The notes under the pieces are model-generated. The model worked only from the letters and a program-made list of their open reading frames with translations, was not told the DNA's origin and made no database searches. A stretch of DNA of 64,000 nt from Skeletonema tropicum (Eukaryota; Bacillariophyta; Thalassiosirophyceae; Thalassiosirales; Thalassiosiraceae): assembly GCA_037178625.1 (NCBI GenBank), contig CM074132.1:434001-498000 (forward strand), in the 5' to 3' direction. Numbering within the stretch: the first letter of the stretch is position 1; every line of letters starts with the position of its first letter. Position numbers and translations under genes: made by a program. This document shows, piece by piece, positions 30,401-43,500 of this stretch.

Positions 30401-33400
30401 GTGAGGTTACCCAGCGTAAGATTTTGTTTCAATTTGCAAAATTGTGCACCGCACAGTTTTACCAAAGAAGATGGCGGAATACACAACTGCACTGAATTCA
30501 GTGTGAGAGACAACTTTCATCTTCAGAGCACACTTACCTTTGCACAATGTTCTGCACTGCTTCTTTCTCCTTCTTGGACGTGTGGTTCTTCTTGCTGGCG
30601 TATGCTACGACATATTTGCAAACGTTCTCAATCTCGCTGACATCGGGTTTGTCTGGATGTGACCTATAAACCAGTAGCTGGATATCTATGTTTGCCCTCC
30701 AGGTTTGCAACAGTGTCCTACTGTGCTGACATGACTTTCGCGACTTTGTACGGCGTAGTTGGAAGTGTTCCACTCCCTTTTGATCTGTTACTATCACCGA
30801 TACTTTGCTGAGTGGTTTCCCATCTGTATCACACTTGCCGTACTCTGTCTCCGTACCGTACCCAAACCTACACTCACGACGTTCGCATTTCGTATTTGTA
30901 CCAAGGCAATACACATTGCAGTGGTGCACCATGCACTCCTGGCACAGCATTCGGGCGTCCTCTCCCTTATGCACGCTTTCGCAGAACCGATGCATTAGCG
31001 GATTTGTTGAGTCGGGAGATCTGTCCGACACGTGGTTCTCATTCACTTCGACGTCGGCTGTCATGTCGAGCACATTTGTCGCGTATGTTTCCAGCACTTT
31101 GGCCTTTTCCTCTTCCGTGTCTGCTCGATAGAAGTCATTCAGATATGCCTTGTCCTTGGAAATGCCCAACAAGTGCAGATGTATCTGACCCCTTCCTGGC
31201 GCAAATTCGACTCTTGCCCAGTAATGCTCGATACCAAGCGCGTCCTTCGCAACTGTGTCGAGAAAGACTTTCGACCTCTTCATGAAAAAATCATTGACAT
31301 ACACTGTGAATCTCTTGACTGATTTGGTCATGGCCTTGAAGTCGTTTTTCTGCAGCAATTCGACCTGTTTGAGATTTTGTGCAGTTCGCTCAAGGCTGAT
31401 CATCAGACGACGTAGATCCGGCCACCAGTTTTCGGCACAAGATAACGTGATGAAATGGGTAGGCGGACCGTGTCCACGTGAAATATGGAAGTCAATCCAC
31501 GATTCTAGCTCGTCCTGCTTCCCCCTCCAGAAACTGTCTGATCCACGTATACCCCTAGCGATGTATCGCAACTTGTTAATATAGCTCATATCACCCTGCC
31601 TCAACTGCTGCTGCAACTCCTCCACAGTTGGTGGCATTCTCACACTCGCACCAAGGAAGTTCTTGTCTTTGTAAAAGAAATTGCCCTGGGTATTGTTCGT
31701 ATGACGCTGCAGCATGTTGAAGACGTACAGGCAAAACATCTGATCGTTAATGAATCTTCCATCTTGGTACCGTATCAAGTGAGTGGCCCAGCTACGGATA
31801 TCTTTGACTTTCCCACGTCTGAGATCGTACACGTCTCCAATACCGCCAGGGAAGAGCCAAGGGAATGCATTCACGAACACTTGTCCCGTCGAATCAAACT
31901 CACTGTTGATGGTTTCGATTGGTTGACATGGATTGTCGTTGGCATAATGTTGCAAGTACAAGATAAAGATGCTGGTTTAGCTAAATCGAGTGGTAATTTG
32001 AACACAATCGAATCATTCAATGGCAAAGAATACACTCACTTTATTGGCGCATTGTGGTCGATGGGAGGGAAGTTGAGGACCTTTTCCTTCTGATTCGTTG
32101 CATTGGCTATAACTTTAAATTCCTTCACGATTTTGGCCTGTTTCGAGTTCGGTAAGGTATTGTTGTAGTTCGGGTGTACTGTCTCCATTTCAAACTCGTC
32201 TTCGTTGTTCTTGTCCTCTGGTGTACCTGTCTGATTGCCAGACAGTGTTTCTGCGGCGTCAGCCACGGCATCTCGTCTGCTGGGCTTTGTGTTCAGAGTG
32301 TATTTCTTCGCGACGTCATACAATGATCCATTCTTGATCCAATCTAGATTGGTTTCCTTAATTGTGATTCCATGATATCCACTGTGATTAAGTTTGAGCC
32401 ACTTGAGAGCCGCTATTACTTTCCTCTTGTTCACTTTGTAATGACGGCTGATAGATTCCCCCGTCACGCGGTTGCTGATATGCCGCACAAATGTTACCAT
32501 ACTCGTCTCAGTCTGTGGCAATTCCATGCACATGTTATTTATATCCTGAGGAAAGCACACGCAATGACCGTTAATGCCATAGATACCATCCTTGATGTGC
32601 ATCGACGGAATCATGGGCGAACACCTCCGAATCAGGAGCTTCTCTGACATAGTCAGATCTTTCAGCTCACTGGGTATGTCGTATCTTACCACGGGATTGC
32701 CATTTTCGTCAATCTTCATAACTCCTTCGCTGTCCCGCTCGTACCAGACTGGGTGGAAGTTGTTCTTCAAGAAATAGTCCGATTCTTTATGTTTCTTCGT
32801 TCTGCAAGTGGAGCAGATGACCTCCTCGCATCGTGTGGCACTCTCCTTGACTTTCTCCGAAAATTCGAGCCTGTTCTCGCGGCAGACACTGCAAGTTTGC
32901 AGCTGCAGCGTCTTCATTTTATATTCGAATTTCAACATCTCCTCGATAGTCTGCCTCGATCGATTCGTTTCTTTGGAACGGCCGTGTTCGCCGTAACAGG
33001 GATTGTCCATGAAGGTGATGTCAAATTTGATGGCGATTGTGACTCCATTCGTCTTAATCCGGTTGTTCACAGCGTCCTTCAAAGACTTAATTGACTTGTT
33101 GAACTCATCCTTCGTGGAAGCTGCAAATGGCTCCTTTTCGTAGAATTTGTCAACGATGCCGTAATTTAGCGTATGTACATACATCTTGTTCACCGCTGAT
33201 TTAGCTCTGTCATACTCAACGCCGTCCTTGGCCCATCGGATGTAAGTGTGTGTCGCACGCCTCTTATCCAAGTACTTCTCTTCTGTCCTCACCTTCACTG
33301 TTTCACCCCAATGACTGGTATTTGTTGACCCACACGACGTCCTCTCTCTTTTATTTTTCTCCGACCTAGAAGTGAACATGGGGATCTGTTCTTCTTCTTG

Positions 33401-35772
33401 TTCTTCTTCCTTTTGGTTTGTACCTGCAGTTGGTTCTCCACTAGCATTGCTCTCGGCTGGACTGGTGGTGTCAGCAGTGGTAGCGGTCCCTCCACTATTG
33501 ATATCATTCTCTACCACTCCGTCTACCTCGTCGTCCTCATCAACCGTCTCGAATGGTGGAATGACTACCACCTTGTCGAGACCCTTCCACTTAGGCGAAG
33601 GATTGACCAGCCTCTTGTCTTCCATAGGTCGAACGATCTCGATGCGCTTTACCTGGTGGACCTTCCTACTGAGCCATGTCCCATTCGATACTTGGAGAAT
33701 TCTGTCAGAGGAGAGAGCCCCAATCGACACAATCTGACCCTTCATGGGTGCATCCTTCTTTGAACTGCGGTATTCTATGATATCTCCCAGCTGTACGAAT
33801 ACATTCAAGTCGCTTGAGTCGGCATCCCCGTCATCGCGGGCGAGATTGCAATCCAGGTCGATGTAATTGTATGTCTTGTCGGTTCTGTAATGTATCTGAT
33901 CGAGGTCGCCTGCACAAAATGATGTCATTAGTAAAATGGAGCAGTGCACAATTTTACCAATAGTTGTGTACCATGTACAACATAGTTCAAAATAAACTCA
34001 CCTGTGGTATCAGCGGACAGGTCGTCGTCATCATCGTCCAATTGAGAGTAAGACGAATCGCTGTTGGACACATGATCGGATTTATCGCCAACTGAGTCAT
34101 CGCTTGTCTGTGTCACGGGAGATATAATCTCCACATCATCGTCATCATCCTCATCATCACTTTCGCTCAAGCAGTCAATCAATGTATCTCGGTGATTTCG
34201 ATACAGGCTGGTGATGTGTACTATGAGGTCATACATTTCGGTCCTCAATCTATTGATGTCGTCTGCGTTGTAATCAAACAAGTCATGACTGCTTATACAG
34301 CTGGCGAAATTGTCAGTGAAATCTTTATTCTTGACCTTCAAGTCAACCATCTGAACTAGATTGTAAGCGTAGCGACATACGTGTACGCCACAGTCGTAGC
34401 CGTTCCCCTGGTCCATAACTGGTATAACACAAAAGAGCGTGAGATTGAGATAGTGAAACGACACAGTAACTGAAATTGATTGACTGATAGACTTCGCTCA
34501 CCTTCGGGAAAATGCAATTGGAACGACTTGTGTCTATGAGAGAAAGGCATCTCGAATCTATCTAGCGCATCATCATGATGCCTTCTCCACTCTGCGTTGA
34601 GAACGTTTCGAACAGCTTGCGCTATTTCCCTCCTGTTGTGGAGAGTACCGCTCCCAAGTGAATCCAAGTGTATCATAGCTGTGACATCTTTGCTGTAGGT
34701 CGTATCCCCAAATCTTGCTTTGGTCTGTTTTATCAGGTTTGGATTCAGTACCGCTACTAACGACCAATGACTGGCAAGGTGCACAGGAAACATGACGATT
34801 TTCTTCTCGAAAATGTTGACATTCTTCAGGAACTTCTTCATCGTGTCACTGTACCCCTCGCTCAGGACCCCTGACAGGAGATACGTTGAACAGATGTGCA
34901 CAGAAGAAGCGTTGTCGCCAGGGCATCTGGGTGTTGATATCCACTTGAACCAGAATTGCAGTACCGCGTCATTTAACCACTGTCCAGGTTTAAGCGTCGC
35001 CAGATCCATTCCGTGAACAATCAAATTCCTTTTCATACTGTCCCTGAGAGAGTTCTCGAAAAATGCGGCGTAGTTTGATGCATCATCTTGCCCGATGAGT
35101 TTTGCCAGCCTGTGGGATAGGTCAGTCGAACATTTGTCTGCAAGCAAGAGGCTGCTATTGCTCGTCTTGAAAGGTATCACGAAACATTGTGATAATATGT
35201 CGACTGCCACTGGCAATGGTGTAAAGCTTTTCTGGGTCACCGATGATGCAGATGGTGGTTCAGCCGAGATCACATTCTGCTGTTGTCGTATGCCTGCACG
35301 AACCAAGTCATCACAGACTGTGCGCGCATTGGGACTCTTGACATCGTGCTGCTGAAGCGTAACAATGCTGGATAACGCCACAACTACAATGATTGTAGTT
35401 AGCAGCTCAGACGGTCCTCCCTTTCTTGCATTGAATTGTATCACCGACTCGCGGTGACCTTCCTGTAATTTGAGAGCGACGGATTTGCTTTGCTCTTTAA
35501 TTACCTTAATCAGTATTCCTTTATTACGTAGTTGCTTAACTCCAAGGACAGTCCGTAACCAACTCGTCACGAAAAGTATGATGTGCGGCAAAGATATTAC
35601 AGTCGCTTGGTAATTTGGTAAAATTGTGCAGTGGACAGATTTACAAATGTCAGTCAGTAAGTGATACCAAACCAAAGCAAATACGAATCAAAGCGTACGA
35701 CAACGTGATGGCAACACTCACTTGGCGTTGTCGTCGATTCACCTACATGTGACTCCTTCACCGGAGTGACAA
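27440..35772 (-). CDS. Ulp1 protease-HUH Rep-PIF1 helicase fusion (Helitron transposase)
   Basis: Seven exons join in frame through GT-AG introns: 35722-35772, 34502-35605, 34002-34418, 32040-33909, 30538-31971, 28166-30278, 27440-28051 (exon phases all checked). The product is about 2,530 residues; an upstream first exon was not found. In order: C48/Ulp1 protease (VHLASHWSL His, HLDSLGSG Asp, QGNGYDCG Cys), a BAH/Tudor-like patch (VQLGDIIEYRSS), a Helitron N-terminal zinc region, HUH Rep (FVNAFPWLFPGG, IHLHLLG, catalytic KYVVAYAS with two Tyr) and PIF1-type helicase (GMGGCGKS, FFGDDYQLPP, TIHRCQGL, YVATSRG). Rep nicks and joins DNA, helicase unwinds; Ulp1 fusion to them is the unusual part. 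Confidence 0.85.
30351..30465. repeat. HEL-L palindrome, two tandem copies in intron 30279-30537
   Basis: 30351-30382 and 30434-30465 each read TTGCAAAATTGTGCA then GCACAGTTTTACCAA. They sit in an 83-bp tandem unit with the shared flank GATGGCGGAATACA, within the intron between Rep and helicase exons. Confidence 0.8.
33928..33960. repeat. HEL-L palindrome in intron 33910-34001
   Basis: TTAGTAAAATGGAGCAG then TGCACAATTTTACCAA; lies between the Ulp1 catalytic-Cys exon and the BAH-like exon. Confidence 0.75.
35615..35647. repeat. HEL-L palindrome in intron 35606-35721
   Basis: TTGGTAAAATTGTGCAGTG then GACAGATTTACAAA, 10 nt from the 3' splice site of the Ulp1 exon. The homologous HEL-S intron holds an unrelated palindrome. 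Confidence 0.75.
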
Positions 35773-35930
35773 CTGCAAGTACAAGAACGCAATTAAAAGA
35801 AAAAGGCGCTGATTAGTAAACGACGACGAAATTTCTTATTGTTAAAAAGAAATGCAGATATATCCCAATTCATGTATAGAATCCCACCAATCCTCCCCAC
35901 CCCATTCTACTCCCCAAACTCAGTGGCTAA

Positions 35931-38900
35931 TCATTCCATGATAGTATCCTCAATAATTTCGTTCCAATCAGGAAAATTTCCACTCTTGAAGACATTTCTC
36001 CTCTCATTTTCAGTGACATCGTCAAACGACGAGTAACCAATAGATTGAAGGTGCGCTTTGATTCCGAAGTCGGTCAGGTACTTGTTCAAAGGTACTCCGT
36101 AAGTGACTGAATCAAACCCAGATTTCCAAGTATGTTGAAAGTCCGAAATAATGTCTTGCAAAAGCTCATTCCTGTCTTTGTATGGAACGTTCTTTTTGGG
36201 GCGGTTCCTGAACTTGCCCTCAAGGAATCGATTGTACATCGTGTTGTTATTCTCTTCCATGACCTTCAAAGCAATGTACGCTGGTTTTTCTGCATCGCTC
36301 ATCAATTGCTTCATTCTGTTCTCGATCTTTCGCAAGTGGGTCTCGATCGGAAAGCTGCCAGTAGGTACCATAAGCACTGTAATCAACTTTGTCACTGGAT
36401 AATTCGATGTAGTTTGTTTTCTCTTGAGAATGTTGTCGGTGGAGTAGTTTTGTTCCTTAATGAAGGTTTCCGTGAAACATTCGTACCAGTTAGGCACCGT
36501 GTCTCCAGCACTGGATACATTGTTCCAGTAAGTCAGTAGAATCGATCTGACATGCTCACCCTTCAGGTACCAGGCCCTACGCCCCATCTCCGTAAAGAAG
36601 ATAATATAGACTTGTTTACTGGACTTGTTGTGTGTGATAGGACAAGACACTTCAACAGTAATCGGACTCAACGATGATTTCAGAGGAGAAGATGTACCAG
36701 TCGTGACAGAAGAAATATCCACGTTTTGCCATGCTCCACCGCCACCGCCACCGCCATTGTGACTATGATCACCTATAGTACTCTCGCTCCCCATACCTCC
36801 ATACCAGTCAAGCTTGTAGAACCGCCCGACTTGAACTCACCTTTCACTTCTTCAGCAGTAACCATCGACGAAGAAGTTGCAGGAGACGATACAACATTGC
36901 TCTTCCCCTTTTCCAACAATTTGATCCTTTTCAACAGAGCAGCTTTTTCTTGAGCTAACCTGTCTTCAATGCTGCGTTTACACGGTTGAGAACCATGGTC
37001 GAGCAAGGATGTGGGCTTCCCAACCACCTTCTTCCTCACAGGAGTGGTAAAAAGAGACCTAGCAGTACTAGCATCACTGACTTCTTCAATTACTTCGCTT
37101 GTAGCTTTGGTCAACTGGATAGAACCCCGCTTCTGCTCAGCGGTAAGACTACCACTCAGTTTCTTATACGGATTCTGCACAGGTTGAACTTTGCTTACAC
37201 GAAACGCAGAGACCCCAACAATGCAATCGTTACCTGAATCATGATCTTGATAAAGTAGACGAAACACAAGATTTCTGTCATCAATCGCCACACCCGTCAT
37301 GTTGTTTGCCCCCCAATCAGGTAAATTAATGACTGTAAAACTTTTCGCAGACCAGTCTTTGTGAGGGGGTATTGCAATCGCCACTCTAACTTGGCAACGC
37401 ACACAGATTGCGCTCAACAGAGATTTGTACCAATCAATTGAATGAGCGAGCGATCTCTTAAAATGAGTCTCTTCTTTCAACCACTCTGCGACAACTTTTT
37501 TGCTGCCTTCAGCGTAGACCTCGTTATTACAAAAGTCATCCAACTGACTAGCACACCATTTCAAGAATAACTCGTAAGTAAAACATTGCATCGGATGGTT
37601 CGTCTCTTGAAAAAAGGCAAGTAAACTTCTTGCAATTGATGAAGGTAGGCCGAACTTATCACCTGGGTCAGACACTTCCAACTCATTCCAATTATTTGTC
37701 TCCTTCAACAGCTGGAATACTGATGATACAAAGCCATCATCCCTCACAACATCAATTTCATCACTGCTGCGGTCCGATGAATTATTTTGCTTTGATTGCT
37801 CGTCAGTACCACTGATATCATCGAATTGATCATCATCGTCATGACCATCTAGACCATCATCATCGGAAGTGGTCAAATCCAAATCCCTCTCGATATAAAC
37901 GGACACACCAGCAACATTGTCACCACCATCACCGAGGCGACAATCAGTAATAGTGCGGTCAATGAGTAGCCTGAAATAGACTTTTCTTGGGCACTTTAGC
38001 CCGCCTGGAGCGAAGGAAACAATCCTCGTTTCACCGCTTTCTCCATGGCATCCATCAGGTGGCAGCAGCACACAAATTTCAAGACACATGATTGTGCTCA
38101 ATACATCGAGCAATGTGAAATACCAGTCAATCGAGCGATGTACTTTGTTGTATGAGTATTCGCATTCATAAATGAATTCGTCCATCACTCTTTTGATACG
38201 AGGATAGAAGGGTTCATTCGCAGCCATATACATGACATCAGCGACGAACGGCAGCAGTTTCTCCTCTGTGTTGAGAGCCACGTTATCAACTACACAAGCG
38301 AGTGCGTGGAGGATACTAAAAGTGTTCCTCGGTACCAACTTGTCACCGGTCGGCCTCTGAACATGATCCGCACCAGCTGTAATGATTTGTTTCAATCGCA
38401 TCTTCTTTGCTAATTTCGACATTGCCAAATTGTCAACATCGTCCGTAACAGAAAAAGTTTCTTGATACTCATTTACAACGAGTTTCCTGAGTCGTTGTAC
38501 ACTATCAGCAATATCACCTCTTGCAATCAAATCAACAGTATCAACGAAGTCATTAGGATTGCCATTCGACTTAGACGAGGGAGGAGCAGTCTCAGTGACG
38601 TTCGATGGAGAGGAATGTGCCTTCGCTCGCGTCAAACTCTTGAAAACTTTGTTGTCAGGGGAGAGGTAATGGTGGTAAATAGTTCCGCGGGATTTGCCGC
38701 CCTTACGCTTGATACTCTTCCTTTTCCATCCATCCGAGAGATCTGAATGGGTGTAATCAACCCACTCATTCTCGCTATGTAGAAGGCAGTTGCATTTATT
38801 TATTAGGTAAAATTGTTCAGTGATCGATTATACTAAAATGATTCAATAAGCAAGCGATACTTAGTGCGGCAGTGCACATGCACACAAAATAAACTCACAT

Positions 38901-39675
38901 GATAGTTGAATCAGGAGAGGCCTTCTCTCGGACAGGTACCGGTTTAGACTTTTTCGTGACAGCACCTTTCTCGGACAAATCCGGTTCATCATCATCTTGA
39001 ACAGGTTGATCACGGGAGCCCGAATGAGTTTTGTCTTCAAGTACAAGTTTCCCGTTCTCATCACTGGTGTGAAGTTGAAGGTTGAAAAAAAAACTTGTAA
39101 GTAAAAAGGAAAGACAGAATTTGTAAAACGGTACAATGAACAAAAATACCAAAATCATTGAACCACACGAAGGTTAACCTTCTCTCTTACCAAAAATGCT
39201 CACAATTTGAAGTGTACGGCGCTTGGCTTGTACCTCCTTTCTGAGCAATAGCGGCAAACATTAAGAAGTTGACCGCTGCAGACACCAGATCATCTTTGTC
39301 AGTAGAATCAGTCTTACCAACTGGGACATTCGGGTAATGTTCAGACAGTTCATTCAGGATGTACTTGATTGACCCGACTTCAAAGACGGAAAGAGCAGAA
39401 AAGAGCAGTTGTTCCTTCTCCAACTTGGCAACGTCAAACCCATCGCCTAATGCAACAGACGCTAGCAGCGAGAAGATACGATCGTCGGTACGCACCAAAC
39501 GCCAATTGATGTCTGTTACGCTCAATGCAATGACAGGAGCCGACGGTTTAGCGGCAGTCTTGACCCCTGACGAAGTAAGACGTGCATCGACATTGCTCCG
39601 ATTCCGCACGGCACGGAAGCCCTTACCATTACTACCAACGGTGGATATAACTGGATTTGTGTTGCCAAACTTCAT
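35931..39675 (-). CDS. HEL-L gene A: large protein with MBD-like patch and duplicated domain
   Basis: Four exons join with matching phases: 39191-39675, 38899-39063, 36841-38774 and 35931-36772, coding 1141 residues from an ATG at 39675. Exon 3 begins with DGWKRKSIKRKGGKSRG..YHHYLSPDNKVFKS, resembling a methyl-CpG-binding-type domain. Two diverged repeats follow: each has an SIDWY..LL core, then V-x-(I/L)x-PP, then FRLL and a GVS motif (about residues 315-475 and 560-720). This could be an OTU- or Ulp-like fold, without clear catalytic residues. The last exon (YIIFFTEMGRRAWYLKGEH onward) is unrecognised. Exon 1 is homologous to HEL-S exon 1. It may be a DNA-binding or target-recognition accessory factor; that is inference. 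Confidence 0.75.
38803..38837. repeat. HEL-L palindrome in intron 38775-38898
   Basis: TTAGGTAAAATTGTTCAG then TGATCGATTATACTAAA; diverged copy in the second intron of gene A. Confidence 0.7.
39120..39153. repeat. HEL-L palindrome in intron 39064-39190
   Basis: TTTGTAAAACGGTACAATG then AACAAAAATACCAAA; the most decayed copy, in the first intron of gene A. Confidence 0.6.
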
Positions 39676-40541
39676 TATTTATTCGGACAATGTAGAAATG
39701 TGATGATGTAAATGATGCAATGCATAATTTATGAGAGCTGTTGAACGGCTCGACAACGTACAAACTGCCTACATAACCGCCGCCAACGCACCAGCGCAAT
39801 AATCAGCAGAGAACAATGCAATCAATAACCAACCACGTCATGAAGTAAACGAGTTCCTTCGTAAGCTACGTCGGCAACACAAGATCTTGTGGTTCAACAC
39901 ATCGACAACACGTCGACAAAAAGATTCAGCTCAACACAAGACGTCGACGTGGAGTTAAGAACTGACGTATTGATCAGTACGTGGCCAAAGATCGGCAGTT
40001 ATTCAAATGCAAACACGTCGGCAACCAACGTCGGCGTCTATTTAGACTTGCATCAATAGACGACTCGGCAGATAATGTAATTGAGCCAATGTCGACCTGA
40101 GTACTTGCTGCATGAACTTAAATACTTTTTTGTTCATTGGATTTTGCCAACACCTGACTTCTGGTACTTTGTGACGTAAGACGATTGGAATCAAGTGTAC
40201 TAATTCCTTAAGTAACGAAGTTTACCACGTCACTCAGAGAAAAAATGAAGAAAATAGATGGTGACGGGGATGCACACCGGAAAGAACGAAGAAGCTCATC
40301 GACAATCTGACTTAATTAGCCTGGAAAAGTCCTTTCTAGCACAAATCAAGCGATTTTTAGATCTAAATCATAAGATATAGCATCTAAATGACAATCAAAA
40401 TGGGCATTTCAGTTGGGATAGGAGGGGGGAAAATCCCAACACTTCAAGTTTAAGTTCCGGAAGTAATTCAGAGCAAAGCACCGCACCCAACGAATCCGCC
40501 GCACAGATCTCGCATAAAACGCAACAGCGCTCCACCAAATC
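39676..40541. promoter_or_regulatory. Divergent intergenic region between gene A and gene C
   Basis: The 866-bp gap between two outward-facing ATGs must hold both promoters. ACGTCGGCAAC-type motifs are repeated (39868-39878, 40015-40025, 40027-40034) with related ACGTCGAC copies near 39910 and 39941. No palindrome of the intron family is present here. Confidence 0.5.
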
Positions 40542-43500
40542 ATGACCGACAAACAACATCCAACTGAACACGATAACGACGACACCATGAACTCACCTGA
40601 AGCTACAGATGCAACTGAATCTGCGGTTGAATCTGCAGCTGAAGCTGTGGACGCAAAAAGCACGTTAAAGGAGACAACGAGTCCGCCGGACAACCAGATG
40701 AACACCCCCGGAAAGAATAACACACCTACCGATCATACTGCCGAGGCTGTCACCAGACCAACCACCAACAACGTTATCACCCCTGACAAACCAACAGCAG
40801 GTACAGAAACGACTACGCAGCAAGTCGAGGAAGATCGACCTGAGCATTACATCAAAGGCACAAATACGGGCCTGCCAACAAAAATTAGTGCTACGGTTTT
40901 CGTTTGCTTCACCCATTTGGATAAAGAAGGCAAATTGGTAGCGGAGAATGTAAATCAAGCGGTACCACAGCAAGAGAAGATACTCGGGCTATTGAAACTG
41001 GTGGCTACGGGTAAATCCGGCGACAACAAAGAAATGAACGACAGTCAGATACACTTACACTTCAGCAAGAAAGCAGCGGAGGATGATTCCGCGGAAGATT
41101 GCGTGAGTTTACTTTTGTTGAATCTGCGCAACGAACCATTTTGTAAAATTGATCACTGTACAAATTTGGGAATGTTGATTCGTTGATCGATTGCGATGTT
41201 GCACAGAACGAATTTGTAAATTTGATCACTGTACAATTTTGGTAATATTGATTCGTCGATCGATTGCTGCAGCCAAACTACATCATGCTACTTGATTTGT
41301 ATAATTGCTCACTGTGCGATTATACGAATATTGATTTATAGATCCGTTGCTGAACTCACAACTAACACTTGATTGATGCTACTCCACATTAATAACAGGA
41401 GAAGACAGAACCAGTCAATGCAACTCATATGTCATTGATTGCATCCAGTGAAGAAGCGAGGACTAGTGTGGCTTACGGATTGCCATTCACGTATGTTCCA
41501 GAGCTATCACACTTAATCGACGTACTCAACGGAGATGATGGTAGTGGCACAGATGAAACGAAAAGAGAAATATCAGAGGCATTAACTGCTAATGTGACAA
41601 CAGTCGAAGGTCAACGAAAGCTTTTGAGCACTGCAAGAAAGCACCATTGGCTAGATGAAAGTCAAAATGAAGTCAATGTGGCAGTCCAAGATGGTATCGA
41701 GGGATTTGGTCATTTCTACACTTCCTTCACTGCTTCATTGAAATTCTATGTCACAGCTGTTGAAGGCAACCACCGCTTGATAGCATTATTGGCAGCTCTG
41801 CTGCGATGCAAAGTGAAGAGAGAGTCAGGCTACTTCTTCAAGCCAAGCAATCCCGGAGATCCGACGTTCTTGACCAATTCATTCGTAGGAATTGAAGATA
41901 ACGAACATGACGCCATGGAGAATGCTCTTGAGAAATTGAAAAAATCGGACAGTGATGCAATATTGAGCCACCCCTTCGACGCTCACATTACAGTAGCATC
42001 AAGGACTGCTACCGAATCTTTCCCCGCGCCTCACCTCGCGGAAACTCTTCTAGCCGAGAAAAGCAAGAACGTGAGCAAAAGGAAGCTTGGATCAACAGTA
42101 CTAAATATATACAGAGGCTTAACTAAGCATAATTCTGTGAGAAGAGACCATGAGGATTGGACTGAGAAGGAAGTTGGTACTAACGGTAAGATAGTCAGCA
42201 AAGGTAAAGTTTTGACCATAAAGGGGCTGAGAGCGCGAACGGCAAGGACACTTGAAGAGTTTGAAGATGACCCAAGTTTCACCGAAGAGCCGCTCACTCA
42301 ATACTACGAGAATCCAATGCGTGAATACGAGACGTGCCAAAACGAAGTGCAGCTCAGAGTTGATGGTGGAGGACCAAATGATGTACTCAAATTGCCTGTC
42401 AAGTGTAATATGGACAACTTCGGTTCTACAGGGAACTACCCGATGACTGTTGAGCACAGCATGGCCAGATTTTTCCCACTCGCGGTAGCGGTACAGTCAT
42501 TGCTTGAAACTGATGGAATGCAGCTATTTACCTCAAAGCAGATAAGCGCAATGTTGGCAGGCGGAATTATTATGCCAAGATCAGGAGTGAACACGATTGT
42601 GATACCCAAGGATGATACTGATGGAAAATACAATGACACGCCTAAACTATGGGACAGGTCAGTTGAAGGGATCATGGCGACAAGTACTGCAGCGTTGGTC
42701 TACACAGTCGAGTCTGCCAAACTGTTCAACGCAGATGCCTTGCTTGATCAAACTTTAAATGCCTTCAGCATCATGTCGCAAACCAAAGATATGGCGAATG
42801 ATTTGAGATTGAGTATTGGTAAGAACAAGCTTGGTATCATTTCATTCGTAAACTTGTGCTCGTTGTACCTTGACTAACAAGTATCTATTCATTGAAATCA
42901 AGCGAAAAGTTTCGGATTGATTAGTATGGCAGCAAAAGAGATCGCAGTTGTCCTGAAGACGCTGAAGGAAGATGAAGGCACAGAGAGAGATGTGAATATC
43001 GCGGCACTAAACTTCATGGTGACAATGAATCTATTACACGAGTACATGCAACTCATTGCTTCTACCCCTGAAGACATCCAAGTTAGTGAAGACCTATTGA
43101 GAGAAGACAACCAGGATTTGGTCGGTGAAGCTATCAGAGAATTCTTGGTAAGAAAGAAAGACAAGGACAAGACTTCACGTCTCGATAAAGAGCAATTGGC
43201 AAGTAACGTCATTGAGGCGGTCAGAGTGACGAATGAGACAGGTGCAAGTTCAACCAAAAGACAAAGCAAGATACCGACTAAGGGTAGAGATGTGATGACC
43301 ATCGTAACAGCTCCTGGTGATATGACACTAGTAGAGCTCATTTGCCACATCTTTTGTTGGAATGTGGTTCGATCCGCAGAGAAAGAGAGAGGCAATCCGA
43401 GAAAGCTCCAAGACCTCTTCTTCGGAAAAGACAAGCGATTCAAAACGACAAGCGACTCAGTGAAAACATCAAGTCAGTTGATGAAGGTTCTAAAGATTGG

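Noticed and set aside
30812..31285. Plus-strand frames of 80-160 codons over the Rep and helicase exons
   Set aside because: Antisense to HUH and helicase motifs with matching introns; no domain of their own.
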